The translations under genes and the position numbers were made by a program. Positions 1 to 12,200 of a stretch of DNA of 64,000 nt are shown one piece after another. This stretch comes from Tupaia tana (Eukaryota; Chordata; Mammalia; Scandentia; Tupaiidae). The first letter of the stretch is position 1; each line of letters opens with the position of its first letter. The stretch covers positions 16,956,095 through 17,020,094 of the forward strand of contig JAKSZU010000004.1 of NCBI GenBank assembly GCA_026018925.1. Reading direction: 5' to 3'. Below the pieces are notes generated by a model that did no database searches, was not told where the DNA came from, and saw nothing but the letters and a program-made list of their open reading frames with translations.

Positions 1-17
1 AACTTATTTTCTTACAG

Positions 18-128
18 TCTCGATGTGGATAGTGAAGCTAAGAAACTCTTGGGTTTAGGACAGAAACATCTGGTGATGGGAGACATTCCAGCAGCTGTCA
101 ATGCGTTCCAGGAAGCAGCTAGTCTTTT
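18..128 (+). CDS. NASP: NASP coding exon w1 (TPR1)
   Basis: Acceptor TTTTCTTACAG ends at 17; donor GTAAGT at 129. Encodes [20 protein letters not shown] and onward, the first TPR helices. The first base completes a codon from an exon left of the window; the exon ends after two bases of a Leu codon. Confidence 0.95.
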
Positions 129-3100
129 GTAAGTATTGTGTTTTGCTATGACTTAATGTTATGTTCCTTTAATAAGCCTTGAATTATAAAAAGTTGTTTT
201 GAGGAGAAAAAGGAAGAGCAAGATTTTTAAATTATTTTTAAGCAGGAGTTTACTCTTGTAACTGTAACTATAAAACTTAGGGGGACAGGGAATGGTATTG
301 CATTAAATAAGACCAGCCCTACATGATAAAGGTTCTGGGTCCTTGTCCTTATAACTTCCTGAGCATGCTGGGTGTGCCTCTGCTCATGGTTGGTCCAGAC
401 CCACTGAGGAATGTCAGCCTCTGATTTTCTCCTAAGGTAATTTATATCCCAGTCATAACTAGTTAGGGAGATCACAATTTTTCCTTGCTTGTCTAGATCT
501 TTACTTTTTTTTGGGGGGGGGGGAGAGGTTTTCGCTGTAGGGCGCGTGCACTCACCAGAAAGACAGAGAGAGATAGAAAGTGAGAAATCACCCCCCAGGG
601 GGGATGGCCACTCCACAATACTTCTCCTCCATTCTCCTCTTGGGATCTTGGGCACGCATGCACACGCGCCCGTTGTGAGTTTAAGCTGCCGGGTCCAGGA
701 CTTGAACCGCGGTCGACTACATGGGAGTCCAGTGACGTAGCCTTTACGCTAACTGCTGGTCCCTAGATCTTTACATTTTAATGCTGTAAATTTCCTGTTT
801 GGGGAAACCCCTCAGACCTAAGAAAGCCACGAAGATTGGTCACCCTGTCACTCATACTGAATTACCACAGCATTTTCCATACATTTTTAGAACCATTGTT
901 ACCTGCTATTATAATTACTTGGAAGTTGGCAAGTATGAGCTTTGGCCATATATACCAGCCTACTAGAAGAATAGAAGGTTAATTTTAGTGCCTTAAAGGT
1001 GATATATTTTACCCCCAAAATTTAATGTACCTCCAGATCTAAGAGATGAAAAAGAATGTTAAAGGTTGGAAGGAAGGGCCTCATGAAAAAAAATTGAACA
1101 GACACAACAATAGGAAGTTATCTTTGGGACCAGCAGGTGGTGTGGTGGTTGAGGTGCTGGACACTCCCACATGGCCGACCACAGTTCAAGTCCTGGACCT
1201 GGTGGCTTGCTTACTTACTTTCTCTCTCTTTCTCTGTCTGTCTCTGATCAAATTAAAATAAATGAATAAATAAAGTTAAATAAATAATTATTTTTTTAAA
1301 AAGTTATCTTTTTTTGGAATATTTATTTATTTATTTCCATTTGTTGTTATCATTTTTAAATTTTGACCAGAGGAAAACAAGAGAGGGGAGAGAGAAAGGG
1401 AAAGCGAGAAAGCAAGCCTCCAGGTCCAGGACTCGAATCGCAGTCAGCCACATGGGAATCCAGCGCTCTTAACCACCACGCCGCCTGCCGGCCCGAAAGT
1501 TATCTTTTAAGGATGTATAAGGTTATATCTTTGAATTGATATGTAATGTGCATATGCTTTGAATTGCCATATTGTAAGCTATACAATGAGTACATGTTAA
1601 AAAAATGTAAAATCCTGGGGGCCAGCAGTTCGCATGATGGCTGTGTCGTTGGACTCCCACGTAGTTGACCACGGTTCGAGTCCCGGACCCGGTGGCTTAA
1701 AACTCACGCTGGGCGTGGGTGTGTACGTGCCCCAAGATCCCAAGAGGAGAATGGAGGAGAAGGAATTGTGGTGTGGCCATCCCCCCGGGGGGTGATTTCT
1801 CGCTTTCTGTCTCTCTGTTCTGTCTGTCTGTCTGGCGAGCGCATGCGCCCTATAGCAAAAACCTCTCAAAAAAAAGTAAAATCCTAAAATAAATACAAAA
1901 ACAAAAAATAAAATCTTCAAACAGTACCTTCTCTCATGACTTGATTGGAAATAGTTTCCTTCAAGATCGTATTAGCAGTAGCAATTGGAGATCAACATTT
2001 TTTCATAGCTTGTTGATTATGTTGCATACAGTTGAATTAAAGAAATCTTAGAAATTATTATAATAATACATCTAACATGTTTTAAACTCACTATTCCTTC
2101 TGTTCCTTTAGTCAGGATCAAAAGTCAGTCTAGCTGATGGAGTGGTTGTTTAGGGTGCTCGATTCCCACATGGCTGACCATGGTTCAAGTCCTTCACCTT
2201 GTGGCTCACTTTCTTATTCCTCTGCTCCTCTCTCTCTCTGGCCCTCTTTGGGCAAATTAAAATAAAAATAAATAAAGTTAAATACAAAATAATAATTTTT
2301 TTTCTTGAGAGGTTTTTTGCTGTAGTTTTTGCATGCGCTCGCCAGAAAGACAGACAGACAGAGACAGAAAGCGAGAAATCATCCCCCCCACCCCCCACCC
2401 CAGGGGGGACGGCCATGCCGTAATCCTTTCTCCATTCTCCTCTTGGGATCCTGAGCACACACGCACATGCGCCCATTGTGAGTTTAAGCCACCGAGTCCG
2501 GGACTGTAACCGTGGTCAACTACATGGGAGTTCAGTGACATAGCCTTACGCTAACTGCTGGACCCCAAAATAATTATTACCAAAGAAAAATGTCTATCTG
2601 TTTTTCCCCAAACTCCACTCCATTTCCCAATATCTAGAACACAATTTTATTCCTAAATGTCTACAATGATCTCTTGACTGATTCCTAACTTCTGTCCTCT
2701 TCATTCTTAACCTAGGCTTAAAACCTAGGCTCTGGGGCTGCCAGGTGGTGTGATGGTTAAACGTGCTGAATTCCCACATGGCTGACTGCGGTTCAAGTCC
2801 TGGACCTGGTGCTTGCTTTCTCGCTTTCCCTTTGTCTCTCTGGTCAAATTTAAATAATAATAATAATAACAAATGAAATTAAGTAAATAATTCTATTTAA
2901 AAAAAGATTTGGGGCTCTGGTATTTAGTGTTGTGCTCTAGGGATGGAGCCCAAACATTATATGATGGTAAGAATTTGCTTTTTCTTTTTTTAAACTTGAT
3001 ATAGGGCATGTGCACTCACTGGAGAGAGAGAGAGAGAGGGAAAGTGAGAAAGCACCCCTCCGCCTCCCCGCGAGAATGGCCATGCTGCAATCCCTTCTCC

Positions 3101-6100
3101 ATCCTCTTAAAATTTTGGACACACGTGAACACAAAGCCGAGTGATTTTTTTTGTTTGTTTGCTTGTTTTTTAATCAAGCTGCTTGGACTAGAACTTGAAA
3201 CCACCTAGTCTACCCTGTGGGATCCAAGCACCTTAACCACTATACCACCAGCTGGCCCTTACATGGTTATGTTACAACCACAGATAAGCATGCTTCTTAG
3301 CTTAGTCTTCCCAGATGCTTAGTGAGGTCTGGATTCCCATTGTACCACCACTGAAGGTGTTTAGGAAGAAAATTTCAAATACAGTATTTTAATATAGTAG
3401 ACTACCATTAAACATGACTTTCATCACAATACTTTCTGCCTAGTTTTTCTTTTTTTTCCTTTCTTTTTTTGGAGAGGTTTTAGTTATAGGGTGCATGTGC
3501 TTGTGAGAAAGAGAGACAGAAAGCGAGAAATCACCCCCCTGGGGAATGGCCACGCTGCAATCTGTTCTCCTCCATTCTCCTCTCTGGATCTTGGGCACGC
3601 ACGCACACGTGCCAGGCATGAGTTTAAGCCACCAGGTCTGGGACTCGAACTGTGGTCCACTACATGGGAGTCCACTGACATAGCCATTATAACTGCTGAT
3701 CCCTCTGGCTAGTTTTCCTATTTGTTCATTAGATTCAGAGACTGTTAGTTGGCCTGGCTTATATAACTTATTTCAGTCTTTAGTTTATGAAAGCTGGTAT
3801 GTAGAGAAGTACCCTTCCTTCGAATTTATTCTAATCACTTGTGATTTCTTCTCTCTCTTCCAGTCTGGGTATTAATAGCTAAAACTTACATACGGTGCTA
3901 TCTGTACTTTTTAAAAATTTGTTTATTTCTTCCTTCAGCCAGAGAACACCCCAACATGATCTTGTTGTAACCCACCCCTAATCTTCAGTCAGCCCTAGAT
4001 CATGGGCATGCACATACCCAGCATACTCAGGATGGTGTCTATTTTTTTTTTTGGAGAGGTTTTTGGTATAGGACGCGTGCGCTTGCCAGACAGAGACACA
4101 GAGAGACAGAAAGCGAGAAATCACCCCCCGGGGGGATGGTCACACCGCAATCCCTTCTCCTCCATTCTCCTCTTGGGATCTTGGGCACGCACACACGCCC
4201 GGCGTGAGTTTTAAGCCACCGGGTCCGGGACGCGAACTGCGTTCGACTACGTGGGAGTCCAGCGACATAGCCATTACTCTAACTGCTGGTCCCCAGGATG
4301 GTGTCTTGATGTGAGCCTGGAATTTTCTCATGTGGGTCAGCCTTGAAAAATGTGTTTTATTGCCATCATCTGCTGCACCACTATATTTTTAGCATTGTTT
4401 TAACTCATTTAGTTTTTGTAATAGCTCTCTGAGCAGTTGTTAACGTTAACGTTCTCATTTTACAGATGGGAAAATTAAGCATTCTGTAATTATGTACAGA
4501 TGAAAAACATGCAAAATTAACTTTATGCCTTATTTGCTGTAAAGTTTCCTTTTTCTTGATTCAAAGCAAGAGGACTGTATTGGTGTCCTAGAAGGATTGT
4601 GTTACTGAGGTAATGTCAATTTATAACCAGAAAACCAGAAATACATGTTCTAAGAGTACATGTTACTGGTACCAGCAGATTGCATAATGGTTATGTCATT
4701 GGACTCCCACATAGTTGACCGACTGTGGTTCAAGTCCCAGACCCAGCGGCTTAAAACTCACACAGGGCACCTGTGCGTGCATACCGGAGATCCCAGGAGG
4801 AGAATAGAGGAGGAGTTGTAGCGTGGCCACACACACCCGGGGGGGAGGGGGGAAAGGCAGGGGAAGATTTATCAAATTCTGTCTCTCCGTCTGTGCCCTA
4901 TAGCAGAAGTCTCTCTGTCAAAAAAAAAAGCGTACATGTTAGTTCATAGTTTGGATGTTTATTCTCTTTGTAGAGGTAAGAAGTATGGAGAAACAGCTAA
5001 TGAATGTGGAGAAGCCTTCTTTTTTTACGGGAAATCACTTCTAGAATTGGCAAGGTATGTTTTTAAACCTTAGTTATTAAGTATGTTTTATGTCACTTTG
5101 ATCATTTGAAACCTGGATTCCTTGTTTGCTAACATTAGCTAAGTGGGACTGGTTTTATCTAGATAAAGGGTTTGAAGGAGTATGAAATACTGAAGGAGGT
5201 TGAAATGGCACTTGGTACAAAAATTAAAGTTACATTGAAGTTTTGATCCGGGGTTCTTACAAGCAAAGAGCTTTCCATTAATAAATGGTCAATAACTGGC
5301 GAAAGTACAATATAGCAAGAATCTTTTTTTTTTTTTCTTTCTTTTTTTGGAGAGGTTTTTGCTATAGGGCGCGTGCGCTCGACAGACAGACAGACAGAGA
5401 CAGAGAGATAGAAAGTGAGAAATCACCTCCCCAGGGGGGATGGCCACGCCGCAATCCCTTCTCCTCCATTCTCCTCTCGGGATCTTGGGCACGCACGCAC
5501 ACGCGCCCGGCGTGATTTTAAGCCACCGTGTCTGGGACTCGAACCACGGTCGACTACGTGGGGGTCCAGCGACATAGCCATTACGCTAACTGCTGGTCCC
5601 AATATAGCAAGAATCTTTAAAAATACTTTCAGCTAGGGACTAGCAGTTAGTGTAATGGCTATGTCGCTGGACTCCCATGTAGCCGACCACTGTTCGAGTC
5701 CCAGACCCAGTGGCTTAAATTCATGCCGGGCATGTGTGTGTGCGTGCCCAAGATCCTGAGAGGAGAATGGAGAAGGGATTGAGGTGTGGCCATCCCCCCT
5801 GGGGGGTGATTTCTCACTTTCTGTCTCTGTCTCTGTCCTTCTGGCGAGTGCACACGCCCTATAGCAAAAACCTCTCAAAAAAAAAAAACCTTCCAGCTAG
5901 CTCAAAGCAATCACTCTGTTACAAAGGACTGAATGACGGGAACCGGCAGTTAGCGTAATGGCTATGTCGCTGGACTCCCACGTAGTCGACCGCGGTTCGC
6001 GTCTCGGACCCGGTGGCTTACAACTCACGCCGGGCTCGTGTGCGTGCGTGCCCAAGATCCCGAGGGGAGAATGGAGGAGAAGGGATTGCGGCGTGACCAT

Positions 6101-6189
6101 CCCCCCTGGGGGGTGATTTCTCGCTTTCTGTCTCTATGTCTCTCTCTGTCTGTCTGGCGAGCGCACGCGCCCTATAGCGAAAAACCTCT

Positions 6190-6223
<34 letters not shown>

Positions 6224-9200
6224 ACTGAATGAGGGACAGTTTGAAAGGACTAGTGTGTAAAAATGTATGATAAGACTCAGTAGTATTTTTACTGTTGGGT
6301 AACTCTTCAGTATTTTCCACCAGAATTTATTAACCAGAATAAAGTATATTGAGTATATTTGAACTAGCTGATTCTCTATTTAACCTGAGTTCTGATAAGG
6401 TTCTAATCTTGTGATCATAAAGAGTATTTGATAGTTTGCTGTGAAATTCTTGCCAGGTCGTTACTTGGTATCTAGAGAAATGGGGGTATATGTGCAGATT
6501 GCGAAGTATGCATGCAGGCCTATTTGTTGTGTTTTCAAAGTTTGCTTTAGGGTGTGTTCATGTGCTAAAGAAGAACAGCAAGGGACCAGCAGTTGGCCTA
6601 ATGGCTATGTTGCTGGACTCCCATGTAGCCGATCGAGGTTTGAGTCCCAGACCCGGTGGCTTAAACTCACGCTAGGTGCGTGTGTGTCCAAGATCCCGAG
6701 AGGAGAATGGAGGAGAAGGGATTGCGGCGTGACCATCCCCCCTGGGGGTGATTTCTCGTTTTCTATCTCTCTGTCTCTGTCTTTCTGGTGAGGGCATGCG
6801 CCCTATAGCAAAAACCTCCCCCCCCCCCCAAAAAAAAAAGAAGGTCAGCGAGAGAATGTAAAAGGTAATCCCCCGAGAGGGTTGCCATACCGCAATCCCT
6901 TCTGCTCCTCTTTAATTTTGGGTAACTGCACAAACATGCCTAATGTGTTCTTCAATATGCTTCTGGGTCTGGTACTCTAATCACAAAGTAGGCTCTATGG
7001 GGTCCAGCCACAGGCCACCTTAAGTGCCACACCACTGGCTGGCCCAGAATGTTCTTTTGAGGAGTCCTCTGTGCTTTTCAGATGACTGAATGGGATGGAT
7101 ATGTTTATTTCCTAAAGTGCTCTTACAGCCTTAATTTATATTAGTGATGTTGATCATTGTTTTTCTCCTGTAGTTTTATGTTTCCTGCACTTATAGTACT
7201 GCATTTTTTGTGTTAGAAAAAATTTGTTAGGTTCTAGCAATTACACCTTTGGTGCTTTTCTCTTTTTGTTCTCCTAGAATGGAAAATGGTGTATTGGGAA
7301 ACGCCTTAGAAGGTGTGCATGTGGAAGAGGAAGAAGGAGACAAAACAGAAGATGAATCTCTGGTAGAAAATAATGATAACATAGATGGTATGTGAAGTTG
7401 CATGTGACATTCAAGAGATGGAAACATTGTGAATTTCTTGTATACAAGTGATGGAAATAGGGCCCTCCCTGCCCTGGATGGATGCTCCTAAGATGCTTGG
7501 GGTGATGCCTGCATCTGGTGGAGATGGCACTGGGGGGCCGATTAGTGAAACTAACTGACTGCAGGCTTTTGTAAGAAGATAATTTAATTTTTGAATTTGG
7601 TAATTTAAATTGGTTTTTCAATTACTGCAGTCTTAAATATTTTTGAAGCAAATTTTTAAAACAGTCTATGCAGCTCAGTTATTTTAAGAGCAGTACTTTT
7701 TGAACACTTGCTTTTTTTTTGCCTAAGAAAAATATTTCTAAGCTGAGTTTGGCTACTAAAGTTTTACATTCTAGATGGAGTCTATAATGTTAATATTAAA
7801 GGAGAACAAATAGCTTGGCATCTCTTACCTAACTGGTAATCAGAATGCTCATATTAAACAATATCTAGTTTAAGGAGCTTGAGTTTCTTTTGCAATAAGT
7901 TGCTCTGCTAGCTGGGACTCTCTTGCTTTCTCAAGGGGGCATATAAATTTCTAGGCCATCTACTAAAATGTAAGCCAGATCATATGAGGGTGTAGGGAGA
8001 ATGTAATTTTAGTTTCCATTTATGCCTTTATCATTGAATTCGAAGACATGTTTATGCTTCATGTTCTTTAACCATGTAGAGGAAGCAAGGGAAGAGTTGA
8101 GAGAACAGGTTTATGACGCCATGGGAGAAAAAGCAGCAGCCAAAAAACCAGAAGACAAGTGTCTGGAAAGGCCTGAAACTGAAAAAGAGCAAGAGAGTAT
8201 AATGGAGAAGGGTGGAAGAGAAGATATGGACATAAGTGAGCCTGCAGAGGAGCTACAGGAAAAAGTTGAATTGACTCCAGATCAGTTAACTGAAACCTCT
8301 GAAGAGGCAGAAGGAACAGCAGCAACAGGACTGAATGAAGCTTTTGGGAAGGCAGAACAGGAAGCACCATATGCTAAGGAAGGAAAATCAGTTTCTGGAG
8401 CTGACATCCAGGAAGAAGAGTACAGAAAAAGAGATGGTCAGGAAAAGCAGAGAGAGGTCATTGTGAGCATAGAGGAGAAGCCAAAAGAAATTGCAGAAGA
8501 GCAGCCTGTTGTGACTCTAGAAAAGCAGGGTACTGCAGTGGAGTCGGAAGCAGAGCCGGTGGAAGCGACAGTTAAGCCAGCGGATGTGGGTGGGTATGAG
8601 CCAAAGGAACAGGTAGTTACCTCTGAAAATGAGCCAGGAAAGGGTGTTTTTGAGCAGCTGGTGGGAAAAGAAGTGCTTCCTGCTAAAGAGTCACCGGAGG
8701 TGACGGAGGTGACGGTACAGGCTTCGTCTTCAGAGGTGTTGGCTGCAGAGGCTGGATCAGAAGTCTCTGAAAAGCCTGGGCAGATGACAGTTCTTCCTAA
8801 GGATGGTACAGTCAGTGCCCTGTCAGCTGCAGGAGATCAGACTCCTATCGAACCACAGACTTCTGCAGAGACCCTGACAGATATAAAAGATGGCTCAGGA
8901 GTAGAGGAGGTTAGGGAAGACCTGGTTCCTAGTCAGGAGGAAGCTAAGCTGCCTGTAGAAGAGTCTGAGGCAGCTGGAGATGGGGTTGAGACCAAGGTAG
9001 CCCAGGTGGCTACTGAGAAATCACCTGAAGACAAAGTTGAGATAGCTGCTAATGAAGAGACACAAGAGAGAGAAGAACAGATGAAGGAGGGTGAAGGTAA
9101 CCGGGATATGCAAGAGCTGCAGTGGGTGGAGTACATTCTGGATTTGACTCACTAATCATGGGTAAAAGTCAGCCTTCCATTCAGGATTTTCCGTCTGCCT

Positions 9201-12200
9201 TTGGATTGGGAAAGGGCTAAATGAAATGGGGGTAGTTGAAGATTGTAATAAGTTGAACAAGTTAAAAGCAGCAAGTCTTCTTTAGCTGGCTTATAAACTA
9301 ACGCTTTTACTAACTGCAAAATAGCTGTTCTCTGATTTCTGAGACTTGGCTAGCTACTAGTAACTTGTTGCACATTACTAGCTAGTAAAGGTGGGAGAAG
9401 GGCGGGGTAGGTAGGGAAATAGTGGGCTAGGCTGGCAGAGAATGCTGAATGGATGTTCACTTGCATGCCTCTGGATTTTTTTGTTACTGTTCACGTGGTT
9501 CCTTTTCTCTGCTTTAGGAAGCAGGAACAGAACAGTAGAATCCACTGAATTGGTACACTTAAGCAGGCATGCCATTTAAATGAAGGCAACAGTTAACCTT
9601 GAATATTATCACCAAAGTTAATTCTGTTGCCTTTCTACCTTTGATCTTCAGGAAGTGTTCAGAGGCTTATTTGCATTAGTTAAAACAGTTTCCCCAAAAA
9701 AATGACAATAAAAAGTTTACCCATTAAGCCCTCTTGCTGCTTTCCACTCTAATTTTATGCTTGCTTTGGCTGGTAAACTGAGGTGCTTTTACTAGATTGT
9801 TATCAAGTATGGATTTTGTAGTGGTATTTATTAGTCAATCATGATTCAATATTATCAAGATAAATATAAGCCTCTATTTAGTAATTCTACAATTGGCACG
9901 TCTGACTTGAGTTGTGCTATCATTTGAGGATTCTACTGTGTATAAGGTTCATCTAACACTGGCATTAATAACCACAGACATATTCCAGTGAATTGTTAAT
10001 TACTTGTAATTGCCAGCTATTTCAAGAGTTCTTAAATTTTACACTTTCAAAGACTTACCTACTTAGAGTATGTTCTGGTGAACTTCCTTGTACCTATGTG
10101 TAGGTCTCTGTACTCCAGCCAGCACAGGCACAGTGAGCAGAAGTGAATTGGCTAAATGATAGCACCATTGGGCTTCTTATACTTAGAGAAAAGCACAGAA
10201 CTGAATTCCTCTAATTATTTATTTATTTTTTTAATTAATTTATTTAATTTTCTTTTTTTTTTTTTTCTTTCTTCCTTTCTCCTTCCTTCTGCTCATCCAT
10301 CTTTATTTTTGACCAGTGAGGAACAGAGAGTAAGTGAGTGAGTGAGTGAGTGAGAGAGAGAGAGAGAAAGTAAGCCGCCAGGTCCAGTACTCAAACCTCA
10401 GGCAGTGGGAACCAGCAGTTAGCGTAATGGCTATGTTGCTGGACTCCCAAATAGTCTACCGCAGTTCGCGTCCTGGACCCGGTGGCTTACAACTCACGCC
10501 GGGCGCGTGTGCGTGCATGCCCAAGATCCCGAGAGGAGAATGGAGGAGAAGGGATTGCGGCGTGACCATCCCCCCTGGGGGTGATTTCTCGCTTTCTGTC
10601 TCTATGTCTCTCTCTGTCTGTCTGGCGAGCGCACGAGCCCCATAGCGAAACCCCCCCCCCCCAAAAAAAAAAAAAAAAAAAAAACCTCAGTCAGCCACAT
10701 GGGAGTCCAGCGCCCTTAACCACCGTGTCACCTGCTGGCTCCTGAATGTCTCAGTTTTTGTTTTCAGGCATTACTTAGTTTATAATTGTTAAATTTTCTA
10801 ATGTAATTTTTTAAAAAATTCAACTTTATTTCATTCACTTATCTGCCTATCTTAATTTAACCAGAGAGGGACAGAGTGAGAGAGAAAGTGAAAAAGCCAG
10901 TCACTAAGTCTGAGACTTGAACCACAGTTGGCCATGTGGGAATCCAGTGCCGTCAACCACCATGCCACCTGCCAGTCCCTATAATTATTAATATATGTAT
11001 ATTTTAGAGAGATTTTTCCTGTAGGGTTTTTGCGTTCACCATAGGACAAAAAGTGAGAACTCACTCCCCCACCCTTTAGAGGGGATAGTCATGCTGCAGT
11101 TCCTTCTCCATTCTCTTCTTGGGGTTTGGGCATGCATACAACACATGCACATGTGCCTGGGGTGAGTTTTAAGCCGCCAGATCTGGGACTCAAACTGTGG
11201 TCGACTGCGTGGATTCTAGTGACATAACCATGATGCTATCTGCTGGTTCCATATAACTATTAATATTTTGAAAATTTGCTACAGGGCACATGTGCTCAGC
11301 AGCAGAGATAGAATGAGGGGGGCGGGGAGTGAGAAAGCAAGCCACCCGGTCTTGTACTCAAACCGTGGTTGGCCATGTGGGAGTCTAGCGCCTTAACCAT
11401 CATAGCATCTGCTGGTCTCTGATTTCCTCAATTTTTAAAACTCATGTCCTGTAATTTTTTTTTTCTATTTTTGAGTTTGTTTATTTAGTGAGAGAGTGAG
11501 AAGTACCCCCAACAAACTTTTTGTAAAGAATTATTTTATTCAATTTTATTCATTCATTCATTTTAATTTGACCAGAGAGACATAGTGGGGGGGGGGGTGA
11601 GTAAACAAGCCACCAGGTCCAGGACTTGAACCATGGTCGACCATGTGGAAGTGTCCAGCGCCTTAACCCACTACGCCACCTGCCGGTACCAACAAACTCT
11701 TCATACTACAATCTACTATGAAACCTAGCCAGCCCAAGATCATAGGCATAGGGAGACCTCAGAATGTGAATTAAGGACTTTATCATGCAGCCTCCGCATA
11801 AGAACATTATGTTATTACCGCGCCACTACAGCTGGCCCTGTGCTTTGTTCTTAGTGATGGTGAACAAGGATAGTAAAAAGTTCTGCTGGCTCTTTTAAGT
11901 TGGGCTTTGATATAGTAGGTAGATAAATCACATTTATTTTTAGTTTTTGTTGTAGGCTGTGTGCATTGGCTGAAAAGACATAGGTGGTGAGAAATCATCC
12001 CCTAGGGAGAGGCCATGCCACATTCCCTTCTCTGTTTTCCCAGGATTTGGGGCACGCATGCACATTTGCCGGGTTTTTCTCAAGCTGCCGGGTGTAGAAC
12101 TCTTAACTGTGCTTTCAGCCATGTGGGATCCAGCTGCCGTAACCCCTATGCCACCCGCTGGCTGTAAGATATCATATTTCCTCATAGATTGTTCAGAAAT

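Noticed and set aside
227-655. Open frames rich in [23 protein letters not shown] or similar, repeated throughout the window
   Set aside because: They are translations of SINE-L copies in various frames; the same peptides recur at every copy and no splice or codon evidence supports coding.
9378-9575. Minus open frame beside NASP intron
   Set aside because: No recognisable content and antisense to an intron.
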